Of a stretch of 64,000 bases of DNA, positions 22,001-32,200 are shown in pieces. The notes beneath the pieces are model-generated. The model was not told the DNA's origin and searched no databases. It saw only the letters and a list, made by a program, of their open reading frames with translations. The stretch lies in NCBI RefSeq assembly GCF_000003815.2, contig NW_023365716.1, positions 98,410 through 162,409 on the forward strand, in the 5' to 3' direction. Each line of letters begins with the position of its first letter. Within the stretch, counting starts at the first letter, position 1. The position numbers and the translations under genes are program-made. This stretch comes from Branchiostoma floridae (Eukaryota > Chordata > Leptocardii > Amphioxiformes > Branchiostomatidae).

Positions 22001-22662
22001 GCTTCCACACTAGTTTTACTTTGTGTATCTCTTAAAAAGGAATAAAAGTCATATTGGTTGTGAAACCATGTCTTGTCCTACTTTACTGTTACAGTCTGTG
22101 TTTACGATGGTCTCTATTATGAAAGTTAAGGCTCGTTCTCATTGAAATGTGCAAACTGGTGATTTCAGGTTCGAAAATCAGTTAAACCTAACCTGTATCA
22201 GGGAGCGTTGCTGGTGTTGGATAGTCAACAGATTGGAAACACTTGCTGTCTGTCTCTTTGTATGCTAGTATGCTGAGGAATTTTCGTGGTTACTTATTAT
22301 CTTAACATTCTCTGTAAGTCGGTCAATGAAAATGATGTTGCCTTGGAAGAACGTTTTTGATGTCGATATCATATTTTGTTATAATGCACAAAGGGCCAGC
22401 AGAAGACATTGAAGAATTGATCAGGAAAAACTACCCCCTGCTGAGAGAACGTCTGCAGGTGTCAGATCTCTTCCCACATCTCATCCAGAGGGGCCTGCTG
22501 CAGATTGAGGAAAAGGAGGACATCAACAGTAAAACAACTACACAGGGGAAGGCTGAGGCACTCCTTGACCTCCTGATGCGACAGGGAAAGTGCACGTGCG
22601 ATGATTTTGTGGAAATCCTTAGAATTGGAAATCATGAGCATATTGTAGGCCAATTGCAGTAA
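16062..22662 (+). CDS. ROC-COR-CARD protein, 5' part missing
   Basis: Exons: 16062-16217 (starts at the gap edge), 19497-19614, 19774-19937, 20279-20467, 20979-21816, 22394-22662 (stop). Joined they give 577 residues with consistent phases. The first visible exon carries the GTPase G3 motif DFAGQ; the next has the G4-like IVLIASNADK. Residues ~147-480 are the COR domain (EGWRKMRKTFPVMGWQDYL, YLHDEGE, VVLDPQWLF, ADIPLLIKLLQDFQLCH). An alanine-rich linker (EAAAEAAAEDD) follows. The last exon is a CARD (LLRERLQVSDLFPHLIQRG ... GNHEHIV). The P-loop exon and ankyrin repeats present in the paralogue at 29240 are absent here; the ankyrin block at 8613-11737 is in reverse. Intron 1 begins with GC. 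Expected role: cytosolic GTP-binding signalling scaffold that recruits partners through CARD-CARD contact (inference from ROCO proteins). Confidence 0.88.
16218..16223 (+). other. GC splice donor (CAG|GCAAGA)
   Basis: The ROC exon must end at CAG (16215-16217) to join the next exon in frame, and the intron then begins GCAAGA. This fits the strong consensus of GC-AG introns. The paralogue has the same donor at 40157. Confidence 0.75.
16754..18840 (-). mobile_element. array of reverse-oriented copies of the 1-kb repeat
   Basis: Minus-strand copies, head to tail: about 16754-17649, 17650-18667 and a truncated copy from 18668. Each begins on the plus strand with AAACTAGAGTTCGGCGA (the CTAG end) and finishes in CAGACAGACAAACGCAGGG. 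They fill intron 1 of the ROC-COR-CARD gene. Tails of short TATAACCTCCATGACA repeats continue to about 18930. Confidence 0.6.
19208..19385 (-). CDS. candidate exon with hydrophobic segments, opposite strand in intron
   Basis: Minus-strand exon of 178 nt between a CTTCAACAG acceptor and a GTAAGT donor. It is open in one phase for 59 codons: it begins VNYMLWLVWFVHHDSDY, continues VTLFTIMVLGEVVVNQ and ends INGTVAA. The hydrophobic stretches suggest a membrane protein. I do not recognise the family and found no neighbouring exon. It lies inside intron 1 of the plus-strand ROC-COR-CARD gene, so it would be a nested gene or a displaced fragment. Confidence 0.4.
20279..21816 (+). CDS. COR-domain exons of the first ROC-COR-CARD gene
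   Basis: Exon 20279-20467 (63 codons) and exon 20979-21816 (838 nt). Together they encode the COR dimerisation domain and the segment up to the CARD linker. The second exon is strikingly GC-rich compared with the flanking AT-rich introns. A GCG-repeat encodes EAAAEAAAE near 21680-21703; the paralogue instead has a KGENLV segment there. Confidence 0.88.
20585..20798. mobile_element. fold-back MITE in COR intron
   Basis: Arms AAGAGTTGGGAC ... GACATCCATTAGCCTTGTTCACGGAAT and their reverse complement (ATTCTGTGAACAAGC ... GTCCCAACTCTT) surround a GC-rich middle. No coding capacity. Confidence 0.7.
22394..22662 (+). CDS. CARD exon of the first ROC-COR-CARD gene
   Basis: A single exon encodes the complete CARD plus the stop. 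It has the six-helix pattern with LIRKNYPLLRERL, DLFPHLIQRGLL, a charged EEKEDI turn, KAEALLDLL and FVEILRIGNHEHIV. A whole domain in one exon is compatible with its acquisition by exon shuffling. Confidence 0.88.
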
Positions 22663-23298
22663 AGACCATTAGGGTAACGTCAGTTCAGATATATCAATAT
22701 ATACAGTATACTTAATTGCGGGTGATATAGTTCACTATATATATCCGTTTCTTTCGACCATTTAGAAAGACAATGATATAAGTAAACACCTACAAGCCAC
22801 CTTCAGTTGGAACAATCAGGAACATTTTGCGACGAGTGATCGATCGACTATGGACTCTGAGAACTGGATGTTGACCGATACATGTATAGTGTTCACAGTA
22901 TAGTTGTATGTATAGTTCCATATACAGAATATGATTTAAAGAAATATGAATGTATAATCATTATTCTAAACAGCTATGTGATGCAAAGGACTACTTCTCA
23001 AACCTTCCTCCCCTTGAACTCCAAGGCCGAAGAGATGTACATTTCGAGGTTAGATAAATACATCAGCATACATGTTATATATAATACTAATGCCCGTAGT
23101 CGTTTTTCTCTTACTAGTAGAGAGAATTCCTGAGTTTGCTCACCACAATGGTCCTTATATTTGATTACTGGTGTTTACTTCAATTCTTGGTATGATTGAA
23201 GTTTTGTACAGTTCCTATCCAGCATAATCTAGAGTAGAGGATTTGTATGCTTGTCAGAGTCGTGTGATTTTACATCGTTTTCTTGGAGGAAATGATCA

Positions 23299-23304
23299 AA
23301 TAAA
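23299..23304 (+). terminator. polyadenylation signal AATAAA
   Basis: AATAAA 637 nt after the CARD stop codon is the first canonical signal I noticed. Assignment to this gene is likely but unproven. Confidence 0.4.
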
Positions 23305-24149
23305 CAGTTCAAACATTGATGACCACAAGTATTCCTTATATTTTCCTCTCTTGTATCTCAGTTTCAATTGCAGAACCTAGTAACAACAATAAGCTAGAGC
23401 ATCATTTTGTACGAAACACTTTTAATTTGCTGCCATAAACTTACAAAACAACGAATGTGACAGGGCTATCAAACGCCATAAGCTTCTATTTTAGTAAGGA
23501 ACTATTGGAGTGGAAGGGAATAAGCTGGGATTCCGGCTTGAGTATAAAGTATCCTATGTCATTATCATCATTTCTTAATCGATTAATCAGCGATGGTATA
23601 GCACATGTAATATAAAAACAAAGGTGTTTCAATTACGAGGTCTCCGAACCCCTATTGGTTGTGGAAAAAGAGCTTTAGTGTCTACACACCACTGAAAGAA
23701 AAATCTCTTGTCCATCCTAAAACATTTAGAAATCTAATTAATCGGCAGAGAAGTACAGTCCCTAGGTCGCAAACTGTACACCTTTCGTATGTTACCTGTT
23801 TATTTCGCGAATTTCTACTAGTTTTCAACGACCAGTGGTGCCTAGTATACTAGTAAAGGCTAAATCGACCGTTCCGAGGTCAGTGATCTTTGTTCTCTAC
23901 ACGTAAACAGCGCAGCTTGTGCGCAGCGGGGATAGTCGGGTTGCCTTGGGAATCCTCTGCTAAACGGTTGCAGTTCGCCATAAAATTAAAGTAATTCAAG
24001 TATAGCGTATCATGTTGAAACGTCAATGTGAAGTAATCTTAACTTCAGGATTCATGCGTTTCAGATGTGTTAATGCGAGCTTAGTTTTTTTTTACACTAA
24101 CAGACAAGGCTGAATACCACAGACATACCAAAGATATAACATCGACTAT

Positions 24150-24351
24150 CATAATTCCACCAGGTGCCATAATACCGCCACCTCAAAAAAACGTTAGTAA
24201 AGAGGTCTTCCCAAGATTGTCTTGAACACCGAATGTTAAATATCGTAAATGTAATACAGTTCAAATATTTAGGTGTTGAAGACAATCTTGAGAAGGCCTC
24301 TATAACAACGTTTTTTGAGGTGGCGGTATAATGGCACCTGGTGGAATTATG
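24150..24351. mobile_element. fold-back element with ~80-bp arms
   Basis: CATAATTCCACCAGGTGCC ... GAACACC pairs with AGGTGTTGAAGACAATCTT ... GGTGGAATTATG, leaving a ~40-bp loop. Arms match closely (CCACCTCAAAAAAACGTT against AACGTTTTTTGAGGTGG). Probably a MITE. Confidence 0.75.
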
Positions 24352-24399
24352 CGAATGTATGTTACTACACTTTTGGGCAGAGATGTGAAATTTGTAATT

Positions 24400-24835
24400 A
24401 TAATAGCTCCATAATCAGCAGGGAAAGTACGCGCGCCAGTTGGTATCAGGTAACGTCATCATCACGAGACATTGGATTGTTGAAAACAAGTTTGAGGAGT
24501 GTCAAATGTCAGATATAGGAGACTCTGATTAGTCCACTTCGCAGGTAAGCATCCGGGTAACTCCAGAAGTTTATGATTAACTAGAACGCCATTCTGTGCA
24601 CAACGTCGCGACGTAGATACTTAAAAATTAATCTGTGATTAAAAATAGCTCCATGACCAGCGGGGGAAGTACGCGCGTTAGTTGGCATTGTGACGTCACC
24701 ATCACGAGACTTTGGATAAAAACAAGTTTGAGGAGTGTCAAAGGTCCCGCAGAGAAGGCAGCTGATTGGTTACATTCCGAGATAAGAGTTCAAATGACTC
24801 CGAACTCCATAATTAACTCCCAAACTTTTCTGTCA
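24400..24835. repeat. ~240-bp tandem duplication with CRE-like sites
   Basis: The segment from AATAGCTCCAT and GGGAAGTACGCGCG to CTCC-A-AA-TT recurs once. The second copy has a perfect TGACGTCA, the first a degenerate AACGTCATC. No exon is attached. Confidence 0.6.
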
Positions 24836-25199
24836 AGGGGCGGTGCCACGTACACACCACTCGAGAAGTTGGGAAATTCCGCTACCATTTCAGACTGGAC
24901 TTTCCACAGGTGATTACAACAGGCCTGGATTCAGTTAGACAACAGACAAGGACGGTGAAGCCTGGACTCGCTGGGCATTCAACTTAATGTGAGATCAGCG
25001 AATTTGGAAGGAACACTTGCCGTGCAAAGGCAACAAAGTGACTTTTCATCAAGATTTCCAAACTTATCTACACGGGCGTCTGTGACTTTCTCAAGTGCAA
25101 GGTACGTGTACGTTGCATTCATTTGGTGTATGTCAACAGTGATGTTCAGCTGTTGTGGCTATGAATCAACCCTATTCAGACGGGGGAGCTTTTCCTTTC

Positions 25200-26560
25200 A
25201 AACTTCAAACAAGAATAACTCGAGAAGATGTTGACAGATCGTCATGATTTTTGGTATGCAGAAAGCCTAAGTGATGATTTACATAATTTATACGAATCAT
25301 GCAAGACAACCGCTAATTAATATAATTATTGAGAAAAAGTTTATTAATCTACTGCATTCCACGATAGGACTTTCAAACTTGTCACATATGTAGCTAAGAA
25401 AGGGAGAAAAGACCACATTTGCATAGAGTCCATTCCAAGACACCATGTGGATGTTTGTTGCCATTGTTAAGGATTCATTTTACAGTTTTGTAATTATATG
25501 TCTAGGGCATTTTATTCTTCAGAAATATTTCTAACACTGTTTCAACTTTATAAATATTTCCCTGGTCCTGTAAAACTTTGGAAATATTCATGGTGTAGAA
25601 TTGGATACTTCTAATGGTTTCTAAATAATGAAAACATTATTCTACCATTATTTACCATTTTCTACCATTTTTTGTAAATGGTTCAGTGGGATGGGAAGAT
25701 AGCAATTCACACATCCTTGCAAAGTATGGTTGGGTGTCATGAAACAATGGCCCACCACAAAGGATCCACCAGTGCCCAGCAGTGAAATCTAAACATATAC
25801 AGATGCAACAATAGGGCTTACTTTTATGGGGGCGATAAACTAATTTAACCATTTGGCAAGGTTTACAAATATTTGTAAATATTTGCAAATGTGAAATAAT
25901 CACACAGAGGTTTCACAATTATTCTAAATAAAGATATTTTTGTACAGTTTCTTTTAAAATGTTTCTAAAATATTCAAAGGAATTTAAATATATGCGTATT
26001 TTCTCAGTTAATTTTTTGAAAAAAAAATTAATTATTGTGGCTCAGATATTCTTTTATTCAAAATAATTCATACTAATTATAAATATTGCTTAAAAACCCT
26101 CATGGTGTCTTGGAATGGACTCTAATCGATGAGGAAAGATGAACGTTTTGGCGGATCGTCATGATTTTTGGTATGTAGATAGCCTAAGAGAAGACTTACA
26201 TGACGGAATACTGATAAGGCAAATTAACAGCTAATTTGCATAATTAATTAGGAAAGTTTGTAAATCCACTGCATTTCATATGACTTTCCAACTTGTCACC
26301 TTTGTAGCCGAGAAAGAAATATCAATACATATTATCTAAATGACGACCTAATTTGCATATTTCATGGAAAATATGAATGTGTTGACGGATCATCATGATT
26401 TTTTTTGCATATAGATAGCCTAAGTGAAGACTTACATAATGAGATACGCATAAATGAGGAACTGATGTGCATAATTTATGTCTACAGACATCGGTTTACA
26501 TAACAAACCTGATTTATTTGGCGAAGGTATGTGTTCGTGTAACTCTAGTTTTAAAATAAG
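25200..26560 (+). mobile_element. diverged copies of the CTAG|T repeat family
   Basis: GAATAACTCGAGAAGATG, GATCGTCATGATTTTTGGTA and CATAATTAAT-type words recur two to three times. The block ends GTAACTCTAG followed by T at about 26551. It is related in style to 14025-15082. Confidence 0.45.
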
Positions 26561-27164
26561 TTTATAACACGTAAATGGGCGTTGAAATAGCCACGTTACC
26601 CCTTAATTCTGACCAGTATTCTAAAGCTGTTGTGAAAGTTGATAATAGTTGGTAGTTTAGACTGGGAGTTTATGGTATCAGTCGGCAAAATGTGATACCA
26701 AAATTTTAGCGTTGAAATCAAGCCGGTTTATGAATCAGGGTCTCTATATCACAAACTATCTTTTGTAACAAAGGCATTTTTTCGGGACCCGGCATCCGTT
26801 ACCTTTTAACGGTGATTAATTCACCTTAACCTTTATGATACTGAATTAGTTCCTAGTGTATAAACTCTGTATTGGTTATAGTCTTATGAAGCATGGTTAA
26901 AAAAATAATGTCAATGAAAAGCGGTCTGCAGGCCGATTTGAGCTTTCATGAATAAATAAAGGTTCAAACAAAATGTCTGATACCGTGTTAGAACATCAGT
27001 ATAAAATTATTAGGGATTTAAGAAATGAAGGTAAGAAGCATGATGTATTTAGAGCTACGAGAAAAAAAAGTGTTTTCCCTCTGCGTTGAAATTGAGCGGT
27101 TGTTTGGGAGTTCTTGCTATCGATCAGTTTGTTTGTTTATTTCAATCTTCATTATTATTTCGAT

Positions 27165-28815
27165 CAGTCTGCCATCTCTGTTCCTTCGCCGCTAAGTGTT
27201 TACCACGCGGAGTTTAGGGTCACCACAGGTCACCGGGTCTGCAGAGTCTGTAACAATGCTGACTGTAAATCACCGGGTAACCCTTGTGATATCAGTTATG
27301 TGCAGTATTGTGGCGAAGTAGCAGAATTTATTTTTTAATATTGTAGCCACCATTGTCGTTTAGTTCCTTTGCGTAGAGTCGTGGTCTGTATAGACTGACT
27401 GACAGTAGTAGTTACAACAGTAGTAACTGTAGCAGAATTTGTGGTAGAAATTGGTAGTCAAAATCCTTACTCGGTATTTTTGGTTTATCGGGTGTTGGGT
27501 GTCAACATGGTCATTGTGACGTCAGATAATGTCTAAATGGACAAAATCTAACGTCTGCAACTAGCCAGGGTAAGATGGCAGGTGGCAGAAGTTGGCTGGA
27601 GTCAGTTCACGTTATTGTTTCTTTATCTTATGTTGGTTTGCCATGGGTTAATTTAGTATCTTTTCTTAAATAACACTTCATCAAATTCAAAAGGATGGGG
27701 GGTGTTCATCGCATACTGTTGGCATTTTGCTTGCCATTGCCATCAACATTAACGGGGGGGGGGGGGGGGGAAACTAAAAGCCGGGGAAAGGGCTAAAATA
27801 ATGCCTTTTTCCCGGCGCTTTCAACGGGGAAACCTTTAAAAAAAATTTTANNNNNNNNNNNNNNNNNNNNNNNNNNNNNNNNNNNNNNNNNNNNNNNNNN
27901 NNNNNNNNNNNNNNNNNNNNNNNNNNNNNNNNNNNNNNNNNNNNNNNNNNGCCGTGTAACAGCCGTGAAAATGTAATTGAAGTCGTACACATATTGGAAG
28001 GAATTATACTTCTTGAATAGAAACCTAACCTTAATGGATCCACATTAGTTTGGTGAAGATGCCAGCTTATAAAATGACTATCAATTCACTCGACGTGTGA
28101 TATGTGTTTCATTGCATGAAACGGCCCAAAAAAAGCAATATCCAGTTCAAATAAAGGCACCAAAATACTAATCTGACAGTAAAAAGAAAAACTATTGAAT
28201 GCTGTGCACTAAAACTGAATTTTAATGTTTTCTTTACCAAGGATGAGTAATCAACATTAACGATTGTTATCCCAGTCAAAGATTTACTGGGAAGTACTCG
28301 ATAAAAGATAAGAAGTAGTGGCTTCTAGGAAAAAAATCTTCGTTAGGATAGAACTGTGGATTGCCATCTCTGTTCAATCCAGATAAATAACTTCGCCGCC
28401 AAACATTAACCACACGGACTGAAGGGTCACCACAGGTCACCAGGTAGATGTTTGCCGAGTCTATAACAATAATGACTGTCAATATCAGAACTTAGGTGTG
28501 ATGCCAGATAATATCTAAATTGACGTAACGTGACGTCTGCCAATGGCCAGCGTGGTGGCGACTATCAGAAGGGGGTTGGTCTGCAGGTGGTAGAAGTTGG
28601 CAGAATTGAAGAGGCGTCATTATAAACTCATTGTTTCCCCCATGTTAGAGCGAATAGTTAGTTTATGTTATCGGTCTGCCATCGTTGTTCTAAACAAAAA
28701 TACTTAAGCCGCTGCGGAGTATAGGGTCACTATAGCTATGGGTCATCGGGTAGAAGGTTGCAGAGTTTGTGACAATACTGACTGTCAATCACTCGGTGAA
28801 CCTTGCGCGATTCCA
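27165..28815. repeat. three degenerate copies of a 130-160-bp segment
   Basis: Copies at about 27165-27330, 28350-28490 and 28675-28815 share TCTGCCATC-TGTTC, GGGTCAC-A-AG-TCA-CGGGT and GACTGTCAATCAC words. Their neighbours (GACGTCTGC ... GGTGGTAGAAGTTGGC at 27550 and 28525) are also duplicated. A 17-G homopolymer at 27754-27770 and the gap at 27851-27950 lie between them. The frames are broken, so I see no supported gene. Confidence 0.45.
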
Positions 28816-29239
28816 CCTGACTAATCACAACAGGCAAACTTTTCTCAAGCTACCAAAAGAAAGAAATGATTATCTGCCTTATTTGCATATCATAAAAAAA
28901 CTTAAAGAGCACTATAAATTATGATGATGATATAAAAACACACTCTACGCTTATGATTGTATTTATAATTTAGGACGAAAGCAGCCTTGCTCTGTAACAG
29001 TAACCATAGGATATGATCCATTTGCTTTGACTAAGCTCATCGTAAATAGCGTTTTCCTTTTTCATGTTACATACAAAACGGTATGGAGAATATATATCTA
29101 AAAAAAAGCATCTGCCATCAGCATGGTTGCAACTAGAATTTGTCTAAATCATAAAAGTGGTTCAAACAGTGGTTCGATGATCTTTATAGGCTCGTAACTC
29201 GTGTTTATATTTCTTATTCGCTAGGTTATAGACAGGACC

Positions 29240-32200
29240 ATGAACCGGTGGTACTTCCTCCAAGCTGCTCGGGATGGAGATGTAGAGAAAGTCCGGAGGG
29301 GGCTGGAGGAAGGACTGGACGTCAATACAAAGGATTGGGTGAGTACTACAGAGATACCCATAGAGGCCTGTTTGTCATTGATGAGTTCTTAACATTTTAA
29401 ATAACAACACCACGTACGCTTCGTGGATGATTCCATGGTGAACATATACATCAATCCTAAAACATTTAGATAAAACAAAATGGAGGTTTGTGATTGGTCC
29501 ATAGATTCTAACCATATATTGATGCTAGATTCCCACTCATAAAGAACGTAGCTGGTCTTTTTTTTTTTTTCCAATCATTCTTTATTACTTTTTGCAAAAC
29601 AAACAACAAAAAGAAAGCATGGCAGCTACAGATACGTTAAACAAAGCACATGTAAAACCACAAAATAAAAGCAAAAACCAGTAACAACAGTTAACGTTAG
29701 TCCTAAACCCCTTTGCCCATATTCATTCAACAATATCACTATACATTTGTTTAAGATATGGTGCTAACAGAAAATAAGTTATTTAAGTTTCCCCACTTCC
29801 CCCTGTGTTTAAGCAGTTTGCCTTGCCGAATTGCTATTTTTTTCTAATTTATAAAAGTATGAAACAAAGGAGATGAAAGCAGACAGATTCAAAGAATGCT
29901 TACGATTTTTAAAAACAAATATTTTGCCTAAAAGGAGGATAAGATTCGACAGAACCGGGCAACGATCACTAGAAATACCGAACATTATACTGAGAGCATT
30001 AATATGCAAATGAGTACCATTTATATTGAAAAACCATTCGTCCACCTGACGCCAAAAATTTGAAGTTACACAACAGTCCCAAAAAAGGTGGACGACTGTT
30101 TCTTCTTCCTCGTTACAGAGGTTACATAATGGGGAGTCTATCAAACCCCATAAATATAATATTTTATTGCAAGGTAAAAATTTGAATAATAGTTTATATT
30201 GAAATATTCGAGTATATGAATCAATCGAAAGTTTATAAGGTAAACTATATATATTTTGCCATGGTAGTGGGGTGTAGCTGGTCTTTGTGTGACCTGCAAT
30301 GCACGGACGTTAACTGACAATTGAAAGTAATGTAGATAAGTAGGGAGATTAACTGATAATTGAAAGCAAAGTGTAGATTAAGTAAGGAGCCATGTCCCCA
30401 TTTTACCTCTTACACTAACATAACGCATTCGAATACTCGGTGACATTAAATGTAGCTAATCTAATATCAAATCATCTGTTTGTATTGTCTTACATTTAGT
30501 AGACTTAGCTCTGTGTACAGCGTATAGAGAAGGTCGTGACAAGGTTGTGGAGCTGGCCTTTAAGAACAAAGCATATCTCAATGTGACTACAAAGGTGCCA
30601 AACACAAACTAGTGAAGACAAGTGTCGACTAATCAAGAATTAATGTCATAATTTTTAATCTTTACATTGTCATAACGCCTTCGAACGCTCATTTTCTGTA
30701 GGGTGTCAGATGTTATGTCAGCGTTAATGGAGAGGAAAACGTGATGAATTATTGTCATATAGCTACTTGTATATTAAACATTATTATCTTATAGCTAGGC
30801 ACCGCGGACCAATCAGAAGGCCTCGTTCCACGTTGGTTAGTAACATATCGATTCCGGCTAGGCCTGTGTGTTCGCTCCTTCTGATTGGTCAGAATGAATC
30901 ATCGACACTGGCACCAGTGTCGACACCGGTGCCGGTGTCGATTCATTCTGACCAATCAGAAGGAGCAATGCACACAAGAAAGTAAGGGATATGCAGGCAT
31001 TGGCCAATCAAAAGGAGCGAAACATATGCCAGAGCAGAGGGAATAAGTACAGACTACAACAGGGGGATAGCTCCTTCTGTTAACATTGGTAGTGAGTTTT
31101 GTTGTTTTAAAAAGCCAAAGACTACAGTGTTTTGAATATTTTCTGTGGAAATTTTGGTTTCAAAATGCAATCTGTAATCTCATTACAAATGTATGTACCA
31201 AAGAACAAATGTGAATTTTCAGAAATTCGACAAAGGAATTCACACATATAGTATCAAGGGATCTATGCGCATACAAGCGTTCGCAAATTTGGGTAGGCTA
31301 TATGATAATAACGTTAATGACCCGCCTGTTCCTCGGTGTACATGGTGTCATAACTTAACGCCTGGTCCTTTGCTATAACCACCTCATAAAACCACCTCGT
31401 TCGCTTTGCTCACTCGGTGGTTTCATTCGGTGGTTATACCAAAGGTCCAGGCGTTAAGTTATGACACCATGTACACCTCAGGACGGGTCATTATCCCTTT
31501 AATAATAGTATTTAAAATGTGATCGAGGCTCAATTTTAGACGTTTGTTGTTACTATTTTTCAAAAATTGCAGTAAAGTCAATCTTAACAGAAGTAAAATT
31601 CGTCAACGTTATTATCATATAGAAAATCCAATATTATTTAAAGGCTTACTTGTCTGTTAACGAAGCTCAATATGAGGCCTTTTTTTTCAATTTCAATTCA
31701 ATTTTATTAGGAATCAACTGGCAGTAAACAATGCTGGAAACATGTCCACTGAATTGTGCTGATTTTACACCAACATCATCAATGCATTATTAAAAACAGA
31801 CTACGTTGACACTTACGGTATTTACATTACGAGCAAACTCTAAGTACAAAACAAGTACTATGTACACATATTGACAACATGAGGTCACGAGAACGTCTCT
31901 AACGCAGTGCTGATGCGTCCACTAACCATTTGACTCATTGTATAGACGAATAGCTTGATGAAGGAATGAGTTACTGAGTCTTTTTGTACGGGCTGTTGGT
32001 ATTGTGAGTTCGGACTTATTTCTGAGACTCCGCCCTGTGGCCATAGTCCTTGTTGGTGGGACCAGATCATGTAGAGGGTGGCTTTCCTCAAGCATAGCTT
32101 TCAGCAGTTTCACTGCAGCCGCTTCCCGTCTTTCTTTCAGGGTTGGTAAGGCTGGCACAGTGCGTCTACTCCCTAGTGAGATAATCCTGAGCGCCCTCCG

